Notes under the pieces: generated by a model
What the model was told of the DNA's origin: nothing
What the model saw: only the letters and a program-made list of their open reading frames with translations
Databases searched by the model: none
Shown here: positions 47,947-55,979 of the stretch, one piece after another
How the letters are laid out: each line of letters opens with the position of its first letter
Numbering within the stretch: the stretch's first letter is position 1
Translations under genes and position numbers: made by a program
Source: Nocardia inohanensis NBRC 100128
Lineage (GTDB): Bacteria > Actinomycetota > Actinomycetes > Mycobacteriales > Mycobacteriaceae
Length of the DNA stretch: 64,000 nucleotides
Direction of reading: 5' to 3'
Assembly: GCF_001612945.1 (NCBI RefSeq)
Contig: NZ_BDBK01000005.1
Coordinates: 116,199 to 180,198, forward strand

Positions 47947-49173
47947 TCAGCGGATGGTGCAGCCGGTCGATGAGGGAATACCGGCGAATCTGTCCGTGAG
48001 AAAACCGATGGCCCCGAACGCCTCCACCGCGGCGGCCGGATTGTGGCCGGAGATGCCCGAGTGCACCGCGGTGAGGTTCGCGCCCAGCGCGCAATAACGG
48101 TTCACCAGCGCGGTATAGCCCGCCACGGGTATGACGTCGTCATCATTGGAGTGATACAGGTACAGCGGCACGTCCGGCGCGACGTCGCCCAGCTCCTGGC
48201 GCGCCGTGGTGGCCTCGAAGGTGGGGTGCCACAGCAGGTTCGACTCCAGCGCGAACTCGTCCACATGCCGCGAGTAGTAGCGCAGCACCAATTCGCTACC
48301 GCAGGAGTGCGATTCGCTGCTCAACAGCTCGCGACCGCTGTCGTTGAGCAGCTCCGGCAGGCCCGATCCGGGATCGTTGCGGGCCAGCGCGACCAGCATC
48401 AGAATCGACAGGCCGGTGGCCCAGCTGCCGTCCGACTTGCGGGCGATGGCCGCGATATCGGCCGGCACGCCGCCGGAGACCACGCCGGAGAAGAGCAGGT
48501 CCGGGGCGTAGGTGGCGCGCAGCTGCATGCCCCACAGGGTCGCGAAGGCCCCGCCCGAATAGCCCCACGCGCCCAGCGGCGTGGCGGCGGTGACGCCCAG
48601 CGGCGGGAAGTCGCGGGCCGCGCGGATCCCGTCCAGGACGCCGCGCCCGGAGGTCACCCCGTCGAAGAAGCGCGATTGCGGCCCTTCGTAATCCGGCACC
48701 ACCACCGACCAGCCGCGCAGCAGCACCGCGGTCAGGAACGGGATGTCCAGCACGGTGTTCACGATCGAGAAGTCGAGCCCGCCGCGCAGCGCGTAGGACG
48801 GCGCGCACTGGGTGCCCAGGCTGTCCTCGGCCACCTGGTAGGCCAGCAGCGGCCGCGCGCCCGCGCCCAGCCACGGCGTCATCGGGGTCATGACGGTGGC
48901 CATATCGGCGATGGGCTCGCCCGCGGAATCGGTGCTGCGGTACTGGACCTGCCAGCCCGAGACCGGTAGCGGCAGGCCGAATACCGAGATGGGGCGGGAA
49001 TCCAGCACCGCGCCGTTCGGCCGGTCCGCCAGGTCCGCCGGCGCGGCGTAGAACGGATCATCGTCGGGGTACGGGATATCCGCGCGGGTCGGGACCACCA
49101 CGATGGCGGCCACCGCCACGGCCAGCACGGTGAGGGCCGTACGCCACCACGGCCGAAGTTCCTGCCACCGCAT
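47947..49173 (-). CDS. Secretory lipase, LIP family (second copy)
   Basis: A 408-residue secreted serine hydrolase like the one at 7277-8500. Signal anchor at about residues 12-30; the mature protein begins DIPYPDDDPFYAAPADL. Nucleophile GYSGGAFATLW, acid in SNDDDVIPV, His in SGISGHNP. Cysteines at TQCAPS, HSCGS, NRYCALG and STGCTIR are probably disulfides. It converges on the secreted glycine-rich protein gene and is divergent from the YczE-type gene. Confidence 0.88.
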   Translation of the reverse strand: MRWQELRPWWRTALTVLAVAVAAIVVVPTRADIPYPDDDPFYAAPADLADRPNGAVLDSRPISVFGLPLPVSGWQVQYRSTDSAGEPIADMATVMTPMTPWLGAGARPLLAYQVAEDSLGTQCAPSYALRGGLDFSIVNTVLDIPFLTAVLLRGWSVVVPDYEGPQSRFFDGVTSGRGVLDGIRAARDFPPLGVTAATPLGAWGYSGGAFATLWGMQLRATYAPDLLFSGVVSGGVPADIAAIARKSDGSWATGLSILMLVALARNDPGSGLPELLNDSGRELLSSESHSCGSELVLRYYSRHVDEFALESNLLWHPTFEATTARQELGDVAPDVPLYLYHSNDDDVIPVAGYTALVNRYCALGANLTAVHSGISGHNPAAAVEAFGAIGFLTDRFAGIPSSTGCTIR

Positions 49174-49442
49174 CGCGCCTCCAGCGTCGAACCAGCCGAC
49201 GCTCCAGCAACACGGTTTGGCATATCGCGCCGACCACAGCTCCGGCGCATCGGAGCCATCAAACTACTGCCGGACATACCCGCTGGTCAACGCCTGCCCG
49301 CGCGTCGTTGCCACGGCGTTGCGAGCGAAAGGCATTGCGGCTCAGGCAAATCGGACAGACCGGTCGCTAGCCTAGCCGGGAACAGGCCAGCAATCGCCAA
49401 CTGGCTCTGTTTCAGAAGTCCAGTCATCGCCATGCTGGAGCG

Positions 49443-50075
49443 ATGTTGCTGCGCCGCCTGCTCGCCCTCTACGCCGGACTCTGGCTCTACGGCTTCTCCA
49501 TGGCCGTCATGCTCCGCGCCGCCCTCGGCCTGGACCCGTGGGACGTCTTCCACCAGGGCGTCACCGCGCACGTCCCGCTCAGCTTCGGCACCGTGGTGGC
49601 GATCACCGGCGCACTGGTGCTGCTGGCCTGGATTCCCTTGCGGCAGTGGCCCGGTCTCGGCACCGTCAGCAATGTCGTGGTCATCGGCATCTCGGTGGAT
49701 GTCGGCATTCGACTGCTGCCCGAGCTGGAGAATCTTCCGGTGCGCGTGGCCGCCATGCTCGCCGCCGTGCTGCTGAACGCGGTGGCGACGGTGCTCTACA
49801 TCGGCGCGGGCATGGGTCCGGGCCCGCGCGATGGCCTGATGACTGGACTGGTCCGTCGCACCGGACGACCGGTCTGGCTTGTTCGTACCGGACTGGAAGC
49901 CACGGTGCTCGCCATCGGCTTCCTGCTCGGCGGCAGCGTCGGAATCGGAACCCTGGTGTACGCCTTCGGCATCGGTCCGCTCATCCAGCTGCTGATCCCC
50001 TTCGTCAATGGCCATCTACCCGGCTTCCAGCCCACGCCCGCACCGGATCCGGAGCCCGCGCTCACCGCCGCTTGA
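49443..50075 (+). CDS. YczE/YitT-type membrane protein
   Basis: A 210-residue integral membrane protein with about five helices. The N-terminus LYGFSMAVMLRAALGLDPWDVFHQGV and the middle GAGMGPGPRDGLMTGL are the conserved pieces of the YczE/BCR family. YczE-like proteins have been linked to regulation of lipopeptide production in Bacillus, but transport activity is unproven. The stop overlaps the -35 of the next promoter. Confidence 0.85.
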   Translation: MLLRRLLALYAGLWLYGFSMAVMLRAALGLDPWDVFHQGVTAHVPLSFGTVVAITGALVLLAWIPLRQWPGLGTVSNVVVIGISVDVGIRLLPELENLPVRVAAMLAAVLLNAVATVLYIGAGMGPGPRDGLMTGLVRRTGRPVWLVRTGLEATVLAIGFLLGGSVGIGTLVYAFGIGPLIQLLIPFVNGHLPGFQPTPAPDPEPALTAA

Positions 50076-50119
50076 CAAGCTAATGCCGTTAGCTTTACCG
50101 TTTAGCTAACGGCATTAGC
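50072..50119 (+). promoter_or_regulatory. Promoter with a double palindromic operator
   Basis: TTGACA at 50072-50077, an 18-base spacer and TACCGT at 50096-50101. Two 15-base palindromes, GCTAATGCCGTTAGC (50079-50093) and GCTAACGGCATTAGC (50105-50119), flank the -10. Each is GCTAA-N5-TTAGC, and the two together make a 16-base-arm inverted repeat. This is a strong repressor site for the DUF4260 gene. Confidence 0.8.
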
Positions 50120-50145
50120 CACGGTTCGAAGCACTGGAGCGCAGC

Positions 50146-50583
50146 ATGACCACCATCGCCACCACCCCGGCCACCAGCACCGACACCCGTCCCGCCCGGC
50201 GCTTCGTCACCATCGCCCGCAAGCTCGGCTGGGCCGCCTGGACGCTGTTCCTCGCGGCGTTCGCGATCCTCGAGGGCGTCAAGCACGGCGGTGGCGCGTG
50301 GGCCGCGCTCGCCACCGGACTCATCGCACCGGATCTGACCTTCTTCGCCGCGATCGGCGCGAACGAACCGGTCGCGAAGGGGCAGCTGCCGCGAAAGGCG
50401 GTGCCGTTCTACAACTTCGCGCACCGCACCTGGATCCCCCTCGCCCTGGCCGTCGCCTACACCTGCGCGGCGATCGACTCCCCCGCGCTGTTCACCCTGC
50501 TGCTGGCCTGGATGCTGCACATCGGCATCGACCGCGTCGCCGGCTACGGACTGCGGACGGCAGCGGGCTTCCAGCGCAACTGA
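50146..50583 (+). CDS. DUF4260 membrane protein
   Basis: A 145-residue protein with about four hydrophobic segments. The end IGIDRVAGYGLRTAAGF matches the DUF4260 signature (H-x-x-x-DR-x-x-GYG) and FFAAIGANEPVAKGQLPRKAVPFYNFAH is conserved too. No biochemical function is known for the family. The ATG at 50146 is behind GGAGCGCAGC. It is placed under a tightly organised operator-promoter and ends at a terminator shared with the convergent TetR gene. Confidence 0.85.
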   Translation: MTTIATTPATSTDTRPARRFVTIARKLGWAAWTLFLAAFAILEGVKHGGGAWAALATGLIAPDLTFFAAIGANEPVAKGQLPRKAVPFYNFAHRTWIPLALAVAYTCAAIDSPALFTLLLAWMLHIGIDRVAGYGLRTAAGFQRN

Positions 50584-50597
50584 TTCACTCCGACTCG

Positions 50598-50639
50598 ATG
50601 AGCGGCAGCGGCCGGAAGCCGCTGCCGCTCATTGCTTTT
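50598..50639. terminator. Bidirectional terminator between DUF4260 and TetR genes
   Basis: Perfect 15-base-arm hairpin (ATGAGCGGCAGCGGC with its complement, loop CGGAA) followed by TGCTTTT on the plus strand. The right arm includes the TetR stop codon. Confidence 0.85.
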
Positions 50640-51255
50640 GCGGCGCGTCCAGGATCCCCGCGAACATGCGGGTGATGCGTTCGGTCAGGGCCTGCGAGGT
50701 GGTTCCCATTTGGGCCGAACGCAATTCGAACTTGCCGTCCAGGGTGAGCGAGGCCAGGCCGTGCGCCATGCTCCACCAGCCCAGTGCGAGGGTCTCGGCA
50801 TCCTCGGCGGTGAGCGAACCCGCCCGGGTGGCCACCGCGATGGCATCCTCCAACTCGGCGAAGGCGGCATCGCCCGCGACCGCGGTCGCCGGATTCTTCT
50901 CCGGCCGCACCAATTCGGGCCGGAACATCAGCCGGAAGCGAGCCGGGTGCTCGCGGGCGAAACGCACATAGCTCTCGGCCATGGCGATCAGGGCTTCCCG
51001 CGGGTCGGCGGCGGCCGCGCGCGCCGCGATCATCTCGGCCCGGAGCAGTTCGTAGCCCTCCGCCGCCAGCGCGGCGAACAGCGCGGCCCGGTCCGCGAAG
51101 TGGTGATACGGCGCGCCCGGACTGACACCGGCCTCGCGCGCGACCCGGCGCAGGCTCACCGCCGCCAGCCCCTCCGATTCGATCAACTGCAATGAGGCGC
51201 GCAGCAGTTCGGCCCGGAGATCTCCGTGGTGGTAGCGGTCCTTGGTCGGCGGCAT
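50629..51255 (-). CDS. TetR-family regulator
   Basis: A 208-residue regulator starting at MPPTKDRYHHGDLRAELL (ATG at 51255). The HTH is RAELLRASLQLIESEGLAAVSLRRVAREAGVSPGAPYHHFADRAALFAALA, a subgroup seen with the TetR_C_13-type ligand domain (ALGWWSMAHGLASLTLDG). It is divergent from an NAD-dependent reductase gene and a perfect palindrome lies between them. I infer that it represses the reductase and itself. Confidence 0.88.
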   Translation of the reverse strand: MPPTKDRYHHGDLRAELLRASLQLIESEGLAAVSLRRVAREAGVSPGAPYHHFADRAALFAALAAEGYELLRAEMIAARAAAADPREALIAMAESYVRFAREHPARFRLMFRPELVRPEKNPATAVAGDAAFAELEDAIAVATRAGSLTAEDAETLALGWWSMAHGLASLTLDGKFELRSAQMGTTSQALTERITRMFAGILDAPQKQ

Positions 51256-51272
51256 GGATTGAGCGTAAAGGC

Positions 51273-51320
51273 TTGACGAACCACACCCTCGATATCTATA
51301 CATTGTTTAGATTCTAAACA
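51273..51320 (+). promoter_or_regulatory. Promoter and operator of the reductase gene
   Basis: TTGACG (51273-51278), 16-base spacer, TCTATA (51295-51300), then the perfect palindrome TGTTTAGATTCTAAACA (51304-51320) over the likely transcription start. Probable TetR site. Confidence 0.65.
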
Positions 51321-51341
51321 CTGCTCAGATTGGAGTAGGGC

Positions 51342-52373
51342 ATGTCAGATCTCGTCCTCGTCACCGGCGCCTCCGGATACCTCGCCGGGCACGTCAGCAC
51401 CGAACTGCTGGCACACGGCTACCGGGTGCGCGGCACCATCCGGTCGGTGGCCCGCGCCCAGGCCGTGGCGGATGTGCTGCCCGGCGTCGAACTGGTCGAA
51501 GCCGATCTCGGCTCGGACGCGGGCTGGGACGACGCGGTCCGCGGCTGCCGCTTCGTCGTGCACACCGCCTCGCCGTTCCCGGGCAGCGTGCCCGATCACG
51601 AGGACGAGCTGATTCGCCCCGCCGTGGACGGCACCCTGCGGGTGCTGCGGGCGGCCGCCGCACACGGCATCGAACGCGTCGTGCTCACCTCGTCGATCGC
51701 GGCCGTGCGGGTCGGTCACGAGGATCGGGTGGCCACCGAAGCCGACTGGTCCGAGCTCGCCGCCTGCGACGCCTACGAGAAGAGCAAGACCCTGGCCGAG
51801 CGCGCCGCCTGGGATTTCGTGACCGAGCATCCGGAACTCGAACTGGCCGTGATGAATCCGGGCATGATCATCGGCCCGGTGCTGCGCCCCGAGTACGGCA
51901 CCTCCGTGGACGGCATCCGCATCCTGCTCTCCGGCGAGATGCCCGGCGTCCCCCGCCTCAACTTCTCCACCGTCGACGTCCGCGACCTGGCCGTCGCCCA
52001 CCGCCTCGGCCTGGAACTCCCGCAGGCCGCCGGCAATCGCTATGTCCTCACCGGCGAACAGGTTTCGTTCCCCGAGATGGCGAAGGCCCTCGCCACCCGC
52101 TACCGCGTCGCCACCCGCACCCTCCCCGACTGGCTGATCCGCCTGGTCGCCCGCTTCGATGCCAATGCCCGCATCGCCGCCCGCTACCTCGGCCGCGAGG
52201 AACACCTCAGCGCCGCCAAGGCGCGCCGCGAACTCGGCTGGGCCCAGCGCCCCCTCGAAACCACCCTGCTCGACACCGCCGAAAGCCTCATCCGCTTCGG
52301 CATCGTCGAGGATCCGGGCGCGGCCCGCGGTAAGCCCGCACCGCGGACCGGCGCCCAACCCGCCTCGGCCTGA
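51342..52373 (+). CDS. NAD(P)-dependent reductase, extended SDR (dihydroflavonol reductase-like)
   Basis: A 343-residue extended SDR. Cofactor site LVTGASGYLAGHVSTELLAHGYRVRGTIRS, Ser in VVLTSSIAAVR, and the active-site Tyr and Lys in DAYEKSKTLAE. Family members reduce aldehydes or ketones or act as epimerases on a bound substrate; the substrate here is unknown. The ATG at 51342 follows GGAGTAGGGC. Divergent TetR gene and operator indicate inducible expression. Confidence 0.9.
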   Translation: MSDLVLVTGASGYLAGHVSTELLAHGYRVRGTIRSVARAQAVADVLPGVELVEADLGSDAGWDDAVRGCRFVVHTASPFPGSVPDHEDELIRPAVDGTLRVLRAAAAHGIERVVLTSSIAAVRVGHEDRVATEADWSELAACDAYEKSKTLAERAAWDFVTEHPELELAVMNPGMIIGPVLRPEYGTSVDGIRILLSGEMPGVPRLNFSTVDVRDLAVAHRLGLELPQAAGNRYVLTGEQVSFPEMAKALATRYRVATRTLPDWLIRLVARFDANARIAARYLGREEHLSAAKARRELGWAQRPLETTLLDTAESLIRFGIVEDPGAARGKPAPRTGAQPASA

Positions 52374-52500
52374 CCGCGGCGTCCGCCACCACCGGTCCGG
52401 TGCACCGAGTCCGAAAAGCGCGAGTCCGGACCCGGCCGCGACCACGCCCGCCACGAGTAGGCTCGGAGATCGAAAAGGCTTGGTGGAGCGGAGGATACGG

Positions 52501-53145
52501 ATGCGGTACGGCAACGGGCTGGAGATTCCGGAGTCGCTGGAGGAGGTGTGCGCGCCGGAGAAGCTGGCGGTCATCGTGTACGACATGCAGGTGGGGGTGT
52601 TGTCGCAGCTGCCGGATGCGGAGCAGATCGTGGAGCGGGTCTCGAAGGTGGTGGCGGCGGCGCGGCGGGGCGGGTATCCGGTGATCTTCCTGCGGCACAT
52701 GTTCCTGCCGAAGCGGTTGATGGGGCGGTTCGCGTTGCGGATGGCGATGGCCTGGCAGGGGGTGGACACCGTGGAGGCGGTGACCCCGATCTTGCAGCGG
52801 GATACGGCCGGGTTCCAGCTGGTTCCGGAGTTGCGGCCGCAGGAGGGGGAGATCGTCTTCGACAAGACGTCCATGTCGGCGTTCGAGGGGACGCCGCTCG
52901 CCTCCACGCTGCGCGACCTGGGGATCTGCGCCTATGCCATCTGCGGGGTGGCGCTGGAGATCGGGATCGCGCCCACCGTCACGCACTCCACCGATCTGGG
53001 GTTCATTCCGGTGGTGGTGGAGGACGCGGTGGGCGGGCGCGACGAGGCCGGATTGGCCCGGGCCTGGGACGAATTCGAATTCCAGGGGCATGCGCTGGTG
53101 GCCGATGTCGACACGCTGGTGCCGCTGCTGGAGAAGAGCGCCTGA
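52501..53145 (+). CDS. Isochorismatase-fold protein lacking the catalytic Cys
   Basis: A 214-residue cysteine-hydrolase-fold protein. The N-terminal Asp region VIVYDMQVGVL and strand IFLRHMF are as in the family. The nucleophile region reads CGVALEIGIAPTVTHSTDLGF, where relatives have GVATxxCV: glycine takes the place of the Cys. Thus normal hydrolysis by thioester is unlikely. It might be a binding protein or use a different mechanism. Start ATG at 52501 is preceded by GGAGG. Confidence 0.8.
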   Translation: MRYGNGLEIPESLEEVCAPEKLAVIVYDMQVGVLSQLPDAEQIVERVSKVVAAARRGGYPVIFLRHMFLPKRLMGRFALRMAMAWQGVDTVEAVTPILQRDTAGFQLVPELRPQEGEIVFDKTSMSAFEGTPLASTLRDLGICAYAICGVALEIGIAPTVTHSTDLGFIPVVVEDAVGGRDEAGLARAWDEFEFQGHALVADVDTLVPLLEKSA

Positions 53146-53154
53146 GCGAAAAGC

Positions 53155-55434
53155 TCAGTCCGAGGCCGGAATCCAGGCGGGATGCCAGAGCCGGCCGGCC
53201 TCGGTCCAGTTCATGAAGCGGACCGTGCCGGTGAGCCGGGGCGTCACCCAGGTGGCGTCCTTGCGCTCCTCGGTGCTCAGTTCGTTGCCGAAGGGGCTGG
53301 TCTTGCGTTCCAGGCGGCGCAGCTGATCGGCCAGCTGACTCAGCTCCTGCTCGGTGAAACCGGTGCCTACCCGGCCCAGGTAATACAGCTCGCCCTGGTG
53401 CGGGACGCCGACCAGCAGCGAGGCGAATTGCCTTGCCTCCGAACGGCGATAGCCGCCGATCACCACCGACAGGGTGCGCCAATTGCGGGTCTTGAGCCAC
53501 GATTGACCGCGCTTGCCCGGCAGGTACACCGAGTCGCGGCGCTTGGCGACCACACCCTCCATACCCTGCTCCTGGCTCGACCGCAGCGCCTCGGCTCCCG
53601 AACCCTCCAGGCGCGGCGGCACATTCAAGGAGGGCGCCTGCACGGCCAGCGCCTCCAGCACCCGCCGCCGATCCTCGTACCGCTTGCGCAGCAGTGAAGT
53701 TCCGTCCAGGTACAGCAGGTCGAAGGCCACGAATACCGCGCGGGCCGAATCCGCGCGCAACAGACCGAGATTCGCGCCGCCGTGGTCGTCGAAGACCACC
53801 GCCTCGCCGTCCAGCACGACGCGGTGCCCGGCCAATTCCTCGGCCAGCGCGCCGAGACCGGGATACTTCCCGGTCACCACATGCCCGGCGCGACTGCGCA
53901 ATACGACGGCATCCTCCTCGATCTCGGCGATCAACCGGAAGCCGTCCCACTTGGGCTCGAAGGCCCAGTTCCCGGCGTCCAGGTTCGCCACTTCACCGGG
54001 CGTGGCCAGCATCGGCTGCAACCCGTGCGGGAACGGCGCATCGCTCTTGACGGCCGAATTCCGCTGCGCACCATTGCCTTCCGCTGCCGCGCCCTGATCC
54101 TTCATCAAATGCATGAGCCATTGATTGCCGTTGGTCTGGATGAGCGCGTAGCGCCCGTCCAGGCGCGCACCGTGGAATCGCACGATGACCTCGTCGTCGC
54201 GCCACTTCTCGGTCTCGTAGGTGCCGGTATCCCAGATGCTCATCTCCCCGCCGCCGTACTCGCCCTTGGGGATGGTGCCGTGGAAGGTCAGGTATTCGAG
54301 GGGATGATCCTCGGTGTGCACGGCCAGCCGGTTCTCGTGCGAATCGGTCGGCGGGCCCTTCGGCACCGCCCACGAGACCAGCACGCCTTCGCGTTCCAGC
54401 CGCACATCCCAATGCAGCCGCCGCGCATGGTGTTCCTGCACCACGAAGCGGTCGCCGGGGCCGGCCGCGGGCGGGCTGGGCGGCACCGGTTCCGGGGTGC
54501 GCCCGGCGTCACGCTTGGCGCGGTAGGTGTCGAGCCGGTCCGGTTCCGGCGCTCGCTCATCGCCCGGCACCGGATCATCGAGTCCGGCCAGCAGATCGCC
54601 CTGCGCCTGCCAGCGCTTCAGCACTTCGTCGAAGCGCAAGTGCCGCAGCTTCTTCCGCTGCTCGATCTCCGCCCAGGCGCGCGGCGCGGCCACCCAAGGT
54701 TCGGTGCGCCCGCGCAGGGAGTAGGGCGCGATGGTGGTCTTGGCCGGATTGTTCTGGCTCCAGTCCAGGAAGACCTTGTTCTCCCGCGCCGACTTCGCCA
54801 TGGTGGCGGTGACCAGGTCCGGGCGCAGCTTCTGAAGATTCGTCGCCACCTGCTTCGCGACCGCGGACGCGCCATTGGGGCCGAGCTTGCGGTCCAGCGG
54901 CACATAGATGTGAATCCCCTTGGAGCCGCTGGTGACCGGGAAAGCCTCCAATCCCACGTCCCGCACCACATCGCGCAGGATCAAGGCGACTTCCGCGCAC
55001 TGCGCCAGCCCCGCGCCCGGTCCCGGATCCAGGTCGAAGACCAGTCGCGTGATGGATCCCATCTCCGCACCGTCGAAACGCCATTGCGGCACATGCAATT
55101 CGAGGGCCGCCTGCTGGCCCAGCCACGCCATGCCGGCCACCGAATCGATGAGCGGATACACGACCGTGCGGTCGGAGTGCTGAACTTCCCGCCGCTCCAG
55201 CCATTTCGGGGCGTGATCGGGCAGATTCTTTTCGAAGAAGGAGGATTCGTCGACCCCGTTGGGCCAGCGCTTGCGGGTTACCGGCCGCTCGGCGATATGC
55301 GGCAGCAGGGCCGGGGCGATGGCGGTGAAATAGTCGATGACCTCGCCCTTGGTGGTCCCGGTCGCTGGGTACAGCACCTTGTCGAGGTTGGTCACTCCAA
55401 CCTCAATACCCCCGAAATTTCTCCGGGACCCCAT
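53155..55434 (-). CDS. ligD: ATP-dependent DNA ligase LigD (polymerase-phosphoesterase-ligase)
   Basis: A 759-residue double-strand-break repair enzyme. Polymerase domain about 1-290 (LVFDLDPG with the catalytic Asp pair, SGSKGIHIYVPL); phosphoesterase domain about 330-470 (HHARRLHWDVRL, GEYGGGEMSIWDTGTY); ligase domain about 475-750 with EPKWDGFR (adenylated Lys), VLDGEAVV and GMEGVVAKRRDS, finishing with the OB fold. This order is mycobacterial (Rv0938). The ATG at 55434 is chosen. No Ku gene is seen in the window. Confidence 0.96.
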   Translation of the reverse strand: MGSRRNFGGIEVGVTNLDKVLYPATGTTKGEVIDYFTAIAPALLPHIAERPVTRKRWPNGVDESSFFEKNLPDHAPKWLERREVQHSDRTVVYPLIDSVAGMAWLGQQAALELHVPQWRFDGAEMGSITRLVFDLDPGPGAGLAQCAEVALILRDVVRDVGLEAFPVTSGSKGIHIYVPLDRKLGPNGASAVAKQVATNLQKLRPDLVTATMAKSARENKVFLDWSQNNPAKTTIAPYSLRGRTEPWVAAPRAWAEIEQRKKLRHLRFDEVLKRWQAQGDLLAGLDDPVPGDERAPEPDRLDTYRAKRDAGRTPEPVPPSPPAAGPGDRFVVQEHHARRLHWDVRLEREGVLVSWAVPKGPPTDSHENRLAVHTEDHPLEYLTFHGTIPKGEYGGGEMSIWDTGTYETEKWRDDEVIVRFHGARLDGRYALIQTNGNQWLMHLMKDQGAAAEGNGAQRNSAVKSDAPFPHGLQPMLATPGEVANLDAGNWAFEPKWDGFRLIAEIEEDAVVLRSRAGHVVTGKYPGLGALAEELAGHRVVLDGEAVVFDDHGGANLGLLRADSARAVFVAFDLLYLDGTSLLRKRYEDRRRVLEALAVQAPSLNVPPRLEGSGAEALRSSQEQGMEGVVAKRRDSVYLPGKRGQSWLKTRNWRTLSVVIGGYRRSEARQFASLLVGVPHQGELYYLGRVGTGFTEQELSQLADQLRRLERKTSPFGNELSTEERKDATWVTPRLTGTVRFMNWTEAGRLWHPAWIPASD

Positions 55435-55460
55435 GACCAACAGTCTAAGCACCCCTCCCC

Positions 55461-55534
55461 GTCATTCCGGCGTGCTTTCGGCCGGAATCCACACAGCACC
55501 GTGTGTATCCCGGCCGAGAACATGCCGGGATGAC
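55461..55534. repeat. Inverted pair of REP-like palindromes, copies 2 and 3
   Basis: Copy 2 at 55461-55488 is on the minus strand, copy 3 at 55507-55534 on the plus strand. Each has CCGGC and GCCGG arms and the flanking ATGAC. They lie between ligD and the hairpin at 55556. Confidence 0.65.
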
Positions 55535-55549
55535 GGGTGGGCGCGAAAA

Positions 55550-55601
55550 GGCAACGGGCCGTGCGGGTCACCGATGGCGCACCATCGGACCCGCACGGCC
55601 C
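55550..55601 (-). terminator. Large two-stem hairpin terminator
   Basis: Outer stem GGGCCGTGCGGGTC with its complement (14 pairs), a two-base bulge, then inner stem CGATGG/CCATCG with a CGCA loop. A-rich stretches on both sides allow termination in either direction; it follows the MT0933-type gene. Confidence 0.85.
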
Positions 55602-55618
55602 GTGCGAAAAACGTTCGA

Positions 55619-55948
55619 CTAAGCGGTCGGCTTGTCGTCCGGGGCGGGCTCCGCGGCCGGCGCCGGGGCGGGCTCGGGGGCCGGTGCGGCCGCCGCCTCG
55701 GTCGGTGCGGGCTCGGCCGGAGCCGGTTCCGCGGGGGCCTCGGCGGGCGCGGCCTCGGCCGTATCCGCCGGAATGGCGTTCTTCACCGCGTCCTTGCCCT
55801 TGTCGATGTGCGACGAGTACTTACCCTTGGTCTTCTCGTCGATCACCGCGCCGGCCTTGTCGACGGCTTGCTCGATCTTCTCGGCGTTCTGGGCCGCCAC
55901 TTCCTTGCCCTTGCCGACCAAGCCCTTGAGCGTGTCCAAAAGACTCAC
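55619..55948 (-). CDS. MT0933/Rv0909-like small protein (antitoxin family)
   Basis: A 109-residue protein starting at GTG 55948 (GGAG eight bases before). The first 55 residues, SLLDTLKGLVGKGKEVAAQNAEKIEQAVDKAGAVIDEKTKGKYSSHIDK, match the MT0933-like family named from M. tuberculosis Rv0909. The rest is Ala/Pro/Glu-rich. Rv0909 pairs with toxin Rv0910, but no toxin gene lies next to this copy, so its role as an antitoxin is doubtful. Confidence 0.75.
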   Translation of the reverse strand: MSLLDTLKGLVGKGKEVAAQNAEKIEQAVDKAGAVIDEKTKGKYSSHIDKGKDAVKNAIPADTAEAAPAEAPAEPAPAEPAPTEAAAAPAPEPAPAPAAEPAPDDKPTA

Positions 55949-55979
55949 AGCCCCTGCTCCTTCACTCTCGGTCCATCGG

